64,000 bases of DNA from Chitinophaga sp. sic0106 (GTDB taxonomy: Bacteria > Bacteroidota > Bacteroidia > Chitinophagales > Chitinophagaceae), in NCBI RefSeq assembly GCF_019219075.1, contig NZ_JAHUWJ010000003.1, positions 1 through 64,000 of the forward strand, read 5' to 3'. How positions within the stretch are numbered: the stretch's first letter is position 1; each line of letters opens with the position of its first letter. The translations under genes and the position numbers were made by a program. The notes below the pieces were generated by a model that was not told where the DNA came from, searched no databases, and saw nothing but the letters and a program-made list of their open reading frames with translations. Positions 13,707 to 21,764 of the stretch are shown here, piece after piece.

Positions 13707-14366
13707 TTAATTATTAATACAAAAGCTGACTGCTGTATGAAAGCGATCAACTACGTACGGTAATCCAAATCTAATATCTTGTCTGATCCATTGAATATAA
13801 TCCCTCCTTTCTCTTTGCACAACCCCGTGATTAAGAAACAGTACATTATCAATCATGTGTTGTATTTCTTTTCGGATATTCTCATCCTCAATGCTCACAT
13901 TGGGTACAAATCGGTGGGTAGATTCATCGTAGTCAAAATATTCTTCCGGGGAATAATTCTCCAGGTCAGGCTTAAGGTAAGGAACAACAGCTGTATTACG
14001 TTTCAAGCTGTTTATTTTGGCGTGTATCATGAACAAATTGCTCCAGCGCCAGTATTTTTCCGCTTTTAAAGAAGGATCATAATGATCCATTTCACCCAGA
14101 TGATCGGTTCTTTTAAAATCTATATCAGGGTTCAACTTGAACCGGCCGGCTTCCCAATTTAAGTCAGTATATAATTCCGGAATACAGATATGCATTTCAG
14201 TATAAGCACAAACGCCTTGCTGGCATTTGTATAAGCTCATCACCACATCATCGTAATAATATTTATAATCTCCATTATGATTCCCCTGCTTATCTTCCAG
14301 CTTAATCACCCAATCCCTATACTTCGCAGATAAAATACCTTCCAGTTTTTTATCAATCTTTTTCAT
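13707..14366 (-). CDS. Degenerate HNH nuclease-like protein, PtuB-like partner of the upstream ATPase
   Basis: The 219-residue protein resembles the PtuB/TIGR02646 HNH nucleases in the order of its motifs. CAYTE (53-57) stands where the family has CxYCE, GEMDHYDPS (91-99) matches the E-H-x-x-P-K-S block with His95 as the likely catalytic histidine, and YWRWSNLFMIHAKINSLK (105-122) matches the W-x-N-L...C-N-x-x-K block. The second cysteine of CxxC is Thr here, and the later Cys pair is replaced by His/Asn, so the structural zinc site looks lost or rearranged; Cys48 may substitute. It starts 3 bp after the ATPase gene, so the two are co-translated. The likely role is the nuclease effector of a Septu-like anti-phage pair; this is inference from gene pairing and partial motifs. 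Confidence 0.6.
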   Translation of the reverse strand: MKKIDKKLEGILSAKYRDWVIKLEDKQGNHNGDYKYYYDDVVMSLYKCQQGVCAYTEMHICIPELYTDLNWEAGRFKLNPDIDFKRTDHLGEMDHYDPSLKAEKYWRWSNLFMIHAKINSLKRNTAVVPYLKPDLENYSPEEYFDYDESTHRFVPNVSIEDENIRKEIQHMIDNVLFLNHGVVQRERRDYIQWIRQDIRFGLPYVVDRFHTAVSFCINN

Positions 14367-14369
14367 TCA

Positions 14370-15713
14370 TTAATCCCATTTAGACAATTCTTCTGAGAGT
14401 TTTTGAATTTGGCTGCGCAATGCCTTAGCTGGTCCTGATTCTGCTTCACCTCCATCCAGCAGCTTGCGGAACTTTACATTAAGGGTTGCCAGCTCATCCA
14501 GCTTTTGCTTGCGAAAATCAGACCCATCATTTTCCAGATCGAAGATTCTTTGAAGAATGTCGTCCCAGCGCATGGTTTTAGGATTTAGGTGATAATTATC
14601 TACATGGTTTTCCCCATCGTAATAAACCTCCCTATAAATATGCCCTGGTTCATTAAATTTTAATTCCACAATCTCCCAGGGATCAAAGCTGGATGCAATA
14701 ACAGGAGAGTGAGTAGAATAGAAAAATTGGCAATTGTTGGTGAGAGATTCATAGTAGTTGATGATTAACCGCTGCAAATCCGGATATAAGGAGCGTTCTG
14801 GCTCATCAAAAAGGATAATAGTATTTTTAGGTTTAAGAAGATATAATGGAAGCGCGCTTAATACCACTTGCTTAGTTCCTGTACTCCATAAATGCTCCGG
14901 AATCTCGTTATTCTGAAAGTCCTCAATCTTGATAAAACCTATATCTCCTCGGGTATTAAAATGAAATTCCCGCTTAACCCTCAGTTTAAAATTTGCTAAT
15001 AGTGGATCCAAACAATTATCCGCAACATCAGCAATTGGATTAAATTCATTCTTTTTCCATTCTTCCAGCCTGTTTAAGGCAGACTTAATGGAATCAAGGT
15101 CAGTAGAAGCATGTTCAACTGTTCTGGAAATATCTTGTCTCAACTGTAATTCATGCTCCTGGTATTTTTGAATCGAGTCAAGTAAAAGGTTCCAAACGGT
15201 TGATACCTTACTTTTACTGAAGTCAACTATTTTTCCATAATTATAATGCTGGAAGCCAATATCATCAATTTCAAAATTCAGGTTTGCAGGAAAATAAACA
15301 ACTTTACTTGCTACTTTTTTTACCCACTCTTCCTTATAATAGGCTAGAAAATCTTGATTAGTTGCAGTTCGCTTCTGATAAATTGCCTCCGAATCATTGA
15401 CTTCCCAAAATCTAATATCTTGTTCTACATCACTTATCTTTACATTATACTCTGCTTCATGCCCGTATGATAAATTGATGGAGACTTGATTGATATAATC
15501 CAAACTTTCCTCAGGAAATGATTTTGTATGATATCTACTCGTAAACAACGGTATCATCTCCAGCAACGTCGTTTTCCCTGTCCCGCTCTGCCCAATAAAA
15601 CACACCTTATCCAACGGCTTTCCCGCTTTAGGATGCCCAGCCGGATAAGTCAAATCCAAATCAAGGTCCTTAAACTGATGAAAATCTTTGATAGTAATCC
15701 TGGATACTTTCAT
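14370..15713 (-). CDS. AAA/ABC-type ATPase, PtuA-like (Septu-like defence candidate)
   Basis: The 447-residue protein has an ABC/SMC-like nucleotide-binding fold: N-terminal IKDFHQFKDLDLDL, Walker A GQSGTGKT (41-48), a helical insertion at about 170-235, an ABC-signature-like STGTKQ (277-282), Walker B IILFDEP with Asp303-Glu304, and an H-loop YSTHSP. This is the layout of AAA_15/AAA_21 ATPases found in OLD, retron and Septu systems. There is no TOPRIM domain, unlike OLD. A C-terminal coiled segment (about 395-445) fits PtuA. With the HNH-like gene 3 bp downstream the best match is Septu. No reverse transcriptase lies nearby, so a retron is unlikely. The pair lies just downstream of tRNA-Lys and looks more AT-rich than its neighbours. 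Confidence 0.75.
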   Translation of the reverse strand: MKVSRITIKDFHQFKDLDLDLTYPAGHPKAGKPLDKVCFIGQSGTGKTTLLEMIPLFTSRYHTKSFPEESLDYINQVSINLSYGHEAEYNVKISDVEQDIRFWEVNDSEAIYQKRTATNQDFLAYYKEEWVKKVASKVVYFPANLNFEIDDIGFQHYNYGKIVDFSKSKVSTVWNLLLDSIQKYQEHELQLRQDISRTVEHASTDLDSIKSALNRLEEWKKNEFNPIADVADNCLDPLLANFKLRVKREFHFNTRGDIGFIKIEDFQNNEIPEHLWSTGTKQVVLSALPLYLLKPKNTIILFDEPERSLYPDLQRLIINYYESLTNNCQFFYSTHSPVIASSFDPWEIVELKFNEPGHIYREVYYDGENHVDNYHLNPKTMRWDDILQRIFDLENDGSDFRKQKLDELATLNVKFRKLLDGGEAESGPAKALRSQIQKLSEELSKWD

Positions 15714-15782
15714 GGCGTATGTTTCTATCTGTAAAATAACTATTCTGCACTAGAATATAATTCCACAAAACAAAAACTTAGG

Positions 15783-15822
15783 AAAATAAAAAAGGGCTAA
15801 GTAGTTTCTACTACCTAGCCCT
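15783..15822 (-). terminator. Terminator of tRNA-Lys
   Basis: On the minus strand AGGGCTA (15822-15816) pairs with TAGCCCT (15799-15793), with further pairing inside (GTAGTAG/CTAC), and is followed by a T-rich tail. It begins 8 bases after the 3' end of the tRNA. Confidence 0.8.
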
Positions 15823-15829
15823 TCTTCTG

Positions 15830-15902
15830 TGATCCCGCTGGGACTCGAACCCAGGGCCCATACATTAAAAGTGTATTGCTCTACCAACTGAGCTACGGAA
15901 TC
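15830..15902 (-). tRNA. tRNA-Lys (anticodon TTT)
   Basis: On the minus strand the 73-nt gene starts GATTCCG, which pairs with CGGGATC at the 3' end. The D-arm is GCTCAGTTGGTAGAGC and the T-loop GGTTCGAGTCC. The anticodon loop is CTTTTAA with anticodon TTT. The discriminator base is A and CCA is not encoded. It carries its own terminator. It borders the Septu-like genes on their upstream side. Confidence 0.95.
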
Positions 15903-15996
15903 ATTCCCGTTTGTTTCGGGAGTGCAAAAGTAGAAAATTATTCATAACTACCAAATTTTTTTTCGCTCTATATAAAAAATTGTTTCATGTAATTAT

Positions 15997-16027
15997 TTTC
16001 ATTCCAGATAATTCTCTCCTATTTTTG
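15997..16027 (+). promoter_or_regulatory. Candidate promoter of the SDR gene
   Basis: TATTTTTG at 16020-16027 matches the Bacteroidota -7 consensus TAnnTTTG exactly. TTTC at 15997-16000, 19 bp upstream, is one base from the -33 TTTG. The ATG follows at 16046. Confidence 0.55.
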
Positions 16028-16045
16028 TGGCGCTAAATTGTACTC

Positions 16046-16858
16046 ATGAATAATTTCTATCAGCACAAAACAATTGTTATCACCGGTGGTTCTTCTGGCA
16101 TTGGTAAAGCCCTCGTTGCCGAAATGGTAAAGCAGGGCGCCAATGTAGCCGTGTGCGGTCGCAAACAAGCCGCCCTCGAAGCCATGAAAAATGAACTCGG
16201 CGCCAAAGACGTATTCACCTTCGTGGCCGACGTTAGCGTGGAAAATGATTGTAAAGCTTTTATCGAAGCCGTCATCGCACGCTTCGGAAAAATAGATGTG
16301 CTGATCAACAATGCGGGGATTTCTATGCGCGCACTGTTTAAAGACCTGGATTTGAATGTACTCAAGTCCCTCATGGATATCAATTTCTGGGGTACCGTGT
16401 ATTGCACTAAATACGCATACCCTTCCATACAGGCCAATAAAGGCTCTATCGTTGGCGTATCTTCCATCGCCGGCTACCGCGGACTCCCCGCCCGTACTGG
16501 TTATTCCGCATCCAAATTTGCCATGCAGGGATTCCTCGAAGCATTGCGTACCGAAAATCTTCGTACAGGCGTCAACGTAATGTGGGTATGCCCCGGCTTC
16601 ACCGCCTCCAATATCCGCAACACCGCCCTCAATCCACAAGGACAAGCGCAAAGCGAAACGCCGCTCAACGAAGATAAACTCATGAGCGCCGAAGAAGTAG
16701 CCGCACGCATCTGCACCGCCATCGCCAAACGTAAACGCACCCTCGTGCTTACCACACAAGGCAAACTGACCGTCTTGCTGAGCAAACTCATTCCCGGCAT
16801 CCTCGATGGTATCGTATTCAACCACTTCAGAAAAGAACCAGGGTCCCCCCTGCAATAA
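16046..16858 (+). CDS. Short-chain dehydrogenase/reductase (SDR) family oxidoreductase
   Basis: The 270-residue protein is a classical SDR. It has the cofactor-binding GGSSGIG (14-20), NNAG (88-91), and the catalytic Ser140, Tyr153 and Lys157 in SSIAGY and YSASK. The Rossmann core covers most of the protein. A C-terminal tail of about 60 residues (including LTVLLSKLIPGILDGI) resembles the DHRS7-like group that acts on lipids or steroids, but the substrate is not determinable. It is a single-gene unit with its own promoter-like element. Confidence 0.9.
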   Translation: MNNFYQHKTIVITGGSSGIGKALVAEMVKQGANVAVCGRKQAALEAMKNELGAKDVFTFVADVSVENDCKAFIEAVIARFGKIDVLINNAGISMRALFKDLDLNVLKSLMDINFWGTVYCTKYAYPSIQANKGSIVGVSSIAGYRGLPARTGYSASKFAMQGFLEALRTENLRTGVNVMWVCPGFTASNIRNTALNPQGQAQSETPLNEDKLMSAEEVAARICTAIAKRKRTLVLTTQGKLTVLLSKLIPGILDGIVFNHFRKEPGSPLQ

Positions 16859-17092
16859 ATCATTCGAAATAAACAATTGTCTGCCTTAGCCGTTAACGTT
16901 AGTACGTACAAATACTTAATATTGCGGTTAATTTAACATTGCATTGTTATTTTAACTTTCTTTGCACTCAGGGTGCATCTCACACCGGTGGCATTCTTTT
17001 TGACAGGAAAGCGACGCAGTAAGGTTGCCATCATGCAGTGAGGATTGGCGTGTGGTTACGATTTTAAGAGATTGGGATTTAGATATAAGGGC

Positions 17093-17920
17093 ATGTCCAT
17101 TATTACATTAACATCAGACATTGGTTTGCAGGATTACCTGGTAGGTGCCATCAAAGGGCAACTCTGGCAATACTGCCCGGAATGTCATGTTACAGACATT
17201 ACCCACCATATCAGCCCCTTCAACCTCCCGCAAGCTACCTACATCTGCAAAAGCGCATTCGCCTACTTTCCTTTAGGTACCTTCCACTTCGTACTCATCA
17301 ACCTGTTCGACCGAAGGCCCGATCACGTGCTCGTGGCCGAACATAACGGACAGTATATCGGCTGCGCCGACAATGGCCTGCTCACCATGATCGTAGGTGG
17401 TATGCCGGAAAAAGTAATCAAAATACCACTGGCCAAAGAGGAACCACGCAACACCTTCGCCATCATTAAACTGCTCGCCGCCGCCGCCCGCGAACTTAGC
17501 AGAGGCGCCGCACTCGGCGAACTGGGACCACTCACCCAACAAATAGTAGTCAAACATAACCTGCAACCACTCGTGGGCGACGACTTCATCGAAGGCCAGA
17601 TCATTCATATCGATGCCTTTGAAAACGTAGTAGTCAATATCACCCGCGAACAATTTGCCGCTCAACGCAAAAACAGACGCTTTCGTATCTTCTTCCGACG
17701 CGATGAAGTCATCAGCCAGATCAGCGAAACATACGCCGATGTGCCCGAAGGTACCAAACTGGCCCTCTTCAACGCCGCTGGCTATCTCGAAATCGCTATC
17801 AACAAAGGCAATGCAGCCGGACTATTCGGCCTGCAAGGCTTCCGCCGCGAACAGCTTACACAGCCCGCCGGCTTCCAACAACTATCATACTACCAAACTG
17901 TAAGAATCATATTTCAATGA
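17093..17920 (+). CDS. S-adenosyl-L-methionine hydroxide adenosyltransferase (DUF62/SAM hydrolase family)
   Basis: From the ATG at 17093 the protein is 275 residues and opens with MSIITLTSDIGLQDYLVGAI, the hallmark N-terminus of this family. The C-terminal beta-barrel domain contains IHIDAFENVVVNI, also typical. Members split SAM into adenosine and methionine using an activated water; related enzymes are the SAM fluorinase and chlorinase. An upstream in-frame TTG at 17045 adds 16 residues unlike the family and is rejected as the start. It overlaps the next gene by 4 bp (ATGA), so the two are translationally coupled. Confidence 0.88.
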   Translation: MSIITLTSDIGLQDYLVGAIKGQLWQYCPECHVTDITHHISPFNLPQATYICKSAFAYFPLGTFHFVLINLFDRRPDHVLVAEHNGQYIGCADNGLLTMIVGGMPEKVIKIPLAKEEPRNTFAIIKLLAAAARELSRGAALGELGPLTQQIVVKHNLQPLVGDDFIEGQIIHIDAFENVVVNITREQFAAQRKNRRFRIFFRRDEVISQISETYADVPEGTKLALFNAAGYLEIAINKGNAAGLFGLQGFRREQLTQPAGFQQLSYYQTVRIIFQ

Positions 17921-18213
17921 TCAACCGTTTAGTTAAAATGGAGTTCCTGCCCGATCAGGTACACTCCTTCCGGGAACTATTCGCCCGCCAGCAACAACAA
18001 ATCAGAAACTTCCCCGGATGCCTCCACCTGGAACTCTGGGAACACCCGGCCTCCGGTAATACCTTCTTCACCTTCAGCAAATGGGAGTCCGAAGAAGCCC
18101 TGGAATCATACAGGCATTCTGACCTCTTCCGCCACACATGGGCACAAACCAAAGTACTGTTCGCCGCAAAACCAGCAGCATGGAGCGTTATACCTGCCGC
18201 CATCCTGCAATAA
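17917..18213 (+). CDS. Antibiotic biosynthesis monooxygenase (ABM)-fold small protein
   Basis: The 98-residue protein has the dimeric alpha-beta barrel pattern of ABM-domain proteins: MINRLVKMEFLPDQVHSF, then GCLHLELWEHPASGNTFFTF and WESEEALESYRHSDLF. These are small monooxygenases or haem-degrading relatives, and many have no known substrate. Its ATG overlaps the stop of the SAM hydrolase gene (ATGA), which suggests coordinated expression, although a shared pathway is not evident. Confidence 0.8.
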   Translation: MINRLVKMEFLPDQVHSFRELFARQQQQIRNFPGCLHLELWEHPASGNTFFTFSKWESEEALESYRHSDLFRHTWAQTKVLFAAKPAAWSVIPAAILQ

Positions 18214-18324
18214 TGCCCAAGGCAATTTTAATCTAGTACATTGTATACCAATTAGTCACAAATAAAAATATATTTACAAAAAGTTAAAACTATCCGGCAG
18301 ATTAGCATAATTTGCTACTTTTTC

Positions 18325-18332
18325 TATTTTTG
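18325..18332 (+). promoter_or_regulatory. Candidate -7 box upstream of the DUF2723 gene
   Basis: TATTTTTG matches TAnnTTTG and lies 20 bp before the ATG at 18353. TTAG at 18302-18305, 19 bp upstream, is a weak -33 match. Confidence 0.45.
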
Positions 18333-18352
18333 TCGGACCTTAAAACAACCTT

Positions 18353-21300
18353 ATGAATTTTAAAAGGACCAACAACATTGTAGGCTGGATCGTTTGTATC
18401 ATTGCCTGCTTTGTTTACATTAAGACTATGGAGGCAACCGGCAGCTTGTGGGACTGCGGCGAGTTTATCTCAAGCGCGTACAAAGTACAAGTCCCCCACC
18501 CGCCAGGAGCGCCACTGTTTGTGCTGCTCGGAAGACTGTTCAGCTTTTTTCTGAAACCATCACAGGCTGCCCTCGGTGTTAACACCATGTCAGCTCTCGC
18601 TTCTGGTTTCACCATCCTGTTCCTCTTCTGGACCATCACTCACTTCGCCCGTCGTCTGATGGTTAAAGCCGGTGAAGAGATCTCCCGTGAAAAAATGATC
18701 GCTATTATGGGCGCAGGCGCCGTTGGTGCACTGGCCTATACCTTTTCTGATTCATTCTGGTTCTCCGCTGTAGAAGGTGAGGTATACGCTATGTCCTCCT
18801 TCTTCACCGCCATCGTATTCTGGGCCATCCTGAAATGGGAACATGAAGCAGATGAGCCTTATGCCGACCGCTGGATCGTGCTCATCGCATACCTCCTCGG
18901 CCTCTCTATCGGTGTCCATCTGCTCAACCTCCTCACCATCCCCGCTATGGTTATGGTGTACTACTTCAGGAAATATAAGGTTACTGCCTGGGGTACCTTC
19001 TGGGCTTTCCTCCTCGGTTGCGCCATCACCGGTATCGTACAGAAATTCATTATCCAGGATACCGTAAGAGCATCCGGCTATATGGACGTATTCTTCGTGA
19101 ATACCCTAGGCCTCGGCTTCTTCACAGGATTTACCTTCTACTTCCTGGCCATCACCGCCATCCTGATCATCGGCTACAGAAAACCTAAATTCGGTATCTA
19201 CGCCCCGCTGATCGTGATCGCCAGCCTCCTCATCATTCCTGCTTTCAACGATGCATCCGGTACCACCATCGCCGCCAAATTCTTCCTGGCAGCCGTGTTC
19301 CTGGCCATCCCTTATATCCTGAAATCATTTGGTGTAAAACTCAACACCGGTAAAGTTGCTCACTTCAGCAAACTCTCTATCGCTGTTATCCTGTTCATGC
19401 TCCTCGGCTACTCTACCTACGTAACTACCATGGTTCGCTCTACCGCCAACCCTTCCGTAGATATGTACAACGTAGATAACCCCATCTCCCTGGTTGGTTA
19501 CCTCGGTCGTGAACAATATGGCGACTTCCCACTCATCTACGGTCAGGTGTTTACCGCACGGCCTACCGAATACAAAGAAGGTGGTAACATCTACGCCCGC
19601 GGCGAAAAGAAATATGAAGTCTCCGGTAAAAAAATGGACCCGGTATACGCACCTGAAGATATGATGCTGTTCCCACGCGTTTGGGACGCCAGCAACGATC
19701 AGGGCCATGCCGATTACTACCGCTCCTGGTTAGGCCTCCAGCAAGGAGAAAAGCCTTCCTTCGGCGATAACGTGAAATTCTTCCTCCAATACCAGGTGAA
19801 CTTCATGTACTTCCGCTACTTCCTCTGGAACTTCGCCGGTAAACAAAATGATACCCAGGGATACGGCAACGTGCGCGATGGTAACTGGATCTCCGGTATT
19901 CCATTTATTGATAACTTCCTCTATGGCGACCAATCCGCCATGCCGGACAGTCTCACCAAAAACAAAGCACATAACCGCCTGTTCCTGCTGCCACTGGCAC
20001 TCGGGATCATCGGTTTCTTCTTCCAATACAAATACCACCGCAAAGATACCCTCATCGTATCCCTGCTGTTCTTCTTTACAGGCTTCGCCATCGTATTATA
20101 CCTCAACCAGGCCGGTAACCAGCCACGTGAACGTGACTACGCCTACGTAGGCTCCTTCTACGCTTACGCCATCTGGATCGGTTTAGGTGTACTCCAGGTA
20201 TACTACTGGCTCAAAAAATCACTCAAAGGTACCACCGGCCCTGCCGTAGCTACTATCATCTGCCTGCTGGCCGTGCCAGTGCTCATGGGCTTCCAGGAAT
20301 GGGACGACCACGACCGCTCCACCAAAACCATCGCCAGAGATGTAGCTAAAGACTATCTCGAATCCTGCGCTCCTAACGCTATCCTCTTTACCGTAGGAGA
20401 TAACGATACCTACCCACTGTGGTACGCACAGGAAGTAGAAGGAATTCGTACGGACGTTCGCGTGATCAACCTCTCCCTCCTCGGAGTAGACTGGTACATC
20501 GATCAGCAACGCGTGAAAGTAAACAACAGCCCCGGCGTACCAATGAGCTGGTCGCCTGATAAATACCGCGGCGAAACCCGCAACTTTATCCGCTACTTCG
20601 ATCCAGGTAATATCCCGCAGGATAAATACTTTAACCTGAAAGAAATCGTAGCCTTCATGGGTAACGACGACGTAAACGCTAAAGTAAATACCCAGGACGG
20701 TGGCTCTGAGAACTTCCTCCCTACCCGCCAGCTGTTTATCCCAGTGGATAAAGATCAGGTGATTAAAGACGGAGTGGTTACCATTGCCGACAGCGCCCGT
20801 ATCCTCCCTCAGGTACCTTTCAAAATCAGTAAGAACTACCTGGTGAAAAACGACCTGGCTGTGTACGATATCATCGCTACCAACAACTGGAAGCGCCCTA
20901 TCTACTTCACCAGCCCTACGGATCTGGGTCTGAACGACTACCTCCGTCCTGATGGTCTGACCTACCGCCTCGTGCCTCTGGCCAAAGAGCCTAACAACGA
21001 TCCAATCGGTATGGACATCCAGATCAACAGAGACGTGATGTACAACAACATGATGACCAAATTCTCCTTCGGTGGTGCACAAACACCTGGTACTTACTTC
21101 GATGAGCCTAACAGGAAAATGCTGCTGTACCTCCGCCAGGCATTCGCTAAACTGGGTGTAGCCATGGCCGCCGACGGCAAAAAAGCTGAAGGCCTCAAAG
21201 CCCTCAACTACATGGATTCCAATATCCTGGATGAAAACTACCCTTACGCCATGACCTCCCCTGGTAACATGCATAACTATACCTCCCTGCAGGTAGCTTA

Positions 21301-21565
21301 CGCTTACTACCAGACCGGTGACACCAAAAAAGGTGACGCCATCGCCGATAAGATCATCAAAGACTGTAACCAGCAGCTGCGCTACTACAACCAACTGCCG
21401 GACAACAGAATGACAGAAGATCTCAAACGCGACGGTCAGGCCGCCCAGCAAATGATCGCCTGGATGGAACGTATGAAAGTAGACTTCGGTCACCCGCAAA
21501 CACCTGCCGCCAACCAGGAACAAGGCGTAGAAGTACATACCGCTCCTGATTCAAGCAAGCAATAA
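18353..21565 (+). CDS. DUF2723 multi-pass membrane protein (GT117-like glycosyltransferase)
   Basis: The 1070-residue protein starts with a membrane helix followed by LWDCGEFISSAYKVQVPHPP, the acidic luminal loop typical of DUF2723 and related protein O-mannosyltransferase folds. About ten further membrane segments run to roughly residue 640. A soluble C-terminal region of about 430 residues follows, with TPR-like helices near the end. In Bacteroidota this family is thought to transfer lipid-linked sugars to exported proteins or glycans; the acceptor here is unknown. Codon use is strongly biased (CTG, AAC, TAC, GGT), hinting at good expression. It stands alone and ends at a strong terminator. 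Confidence 0.88.
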   Translation: MNFKRTNNIVGWIVCIIACFVYIKTMEATGSLWDCGEFISSAYKVQVPHPPGAPLFVLLGRLFSFFLKPSQAALGVNTMSALASGFTILFLFWTITHFARRLMVKAGEEISREKMIAIMGAGAVGALAYTFSDSFWFSAVEGEVYAMSSFFTAIVFWAILKWEHEADEPYADRWIVLIAYLLGLSIGVHLLNLLTIPAMVMVYYFRKYKVTAWGTFWAFLLGCAITGIVQKFIIQDTVRASGYMDVFFVNTLGLGFFTGFTFYFLAITAILIIGYRKPKFGIYAPLIVIASLLIIPAFNDASGTTIAAKFFLAAVFLAIPYILKSFGVKLNTGKVAHFSKLSIAVILFMLLGYSTYVTTMVRSTANPSVDMYNVDNPISLVGYLGREQYGDFPLIYGQVFTARPTEYKEGGNIYARGEKKYEVSGKKMDPVYAPEDMMLFPRVWDASNDQGHADYYRSWLGLQQGEKPSFGDNVKFFLQYQVNFMYFRYFLWNFAGKQNDTQGYGNVRDGNWISGIPFIDNFLYGDQSAMPDSLTKNKAHNRLFLLPLALGIIGFFFQYKYHRKDTLIVSLLFFFTGFAIVLYLNQAGNQPRERDYAYVGSFYAYAIWIGLGVLQVYYWLKKSLKGTTGPAVATIICLLAVPVLMGFQEWDDHDRSTKTIARDVAKDYLESCAPNAILFTVGDNDTYPLWYAQEVEGIRTDVRVINLSLLGVDWYIDQQRVKVNNSPGVPMSWSPDKYRGETRNFIRYFDPGNIPQDKYFNLKEIVAFMGNDDVNAKVNTQDGGSENFLPTRQLFIPVDKDQVIKDGVVTIADSARILPQVPFKISKNYLVKNDLAVYDIIATNNWKRPIYFTSPTDLGLNDYLRPDGLTYRLVPLAKEPNNDPIGMDIQINRDVMYNNMMTKFSFGGAQTPGTYFDEPNRKMLLYLRQAFAKLGVAMAADGKKAEGLKALNYMDSNILDENYPYAMTSPGNMHNYTSLQVAYAYYQTGDTKKGDAIADKIIKDCNQQLRYYNQLPDNRMTEDLKRDGQAAQQMIAWMERMKVDFGHPQTPAANQEQGVEVHTAPDSSKQ

Positions 21566-21590
21566 TACATTCAGTTTCAATCTGATATAT

Positions 21591-21623
21591 AAAAGCCCGG
21601 TAACCAAGGTTACCGGGCTTTTT
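21591..21623 (+). terminator. Strong Rho-independent terminator after the DUF2723 gene
   Basis: AAAAGCCCGGTAACC (21591-21605) and GGTTACCGGGCTTTT (21608-21622) form a 15-bp perfect stem. The A/T flanks make it able to act in both directions. Confidence 0.9.
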
Positions 21624-21764
21624 GTTTGCAGTTTTTCCGCATCGCGTAACTCATTTTCCCGATTGGAGTATGTAGGGAGATGCCATTGCCCCAACTTTGC
21701 GGCCTCAAAGGCACTGTAATACCAACGCACTGCCATATTTAAGGAAGCAATATACAAGCTGCAT

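Noticed and set aside
13707..15713. Retron with PtuA/PtuB effectors
   Set aside because: No reverse transcriptase or structured msr/msd region lies beside the pair.
13621..15902. Direct repeat of the tRNA-Lys 3' end that would mark an integration site
   Set aside because: I looked for the GGGTTCGAGTCCC end on both sides of the patch and found no second copy, and there is no integrase.
16019..16876. 285-codon open frame covering the SDR gene on the other strand
   Set aside because: The plus-strand frame has all SDR catalytic motifs; the antisense frame has none.
20219..21538. 439-codon open frame antisense to the DUF2723 gene
   Set aside because: Shadow frame opposite a real gene with biased codons; rich in Val/His and without motifs.
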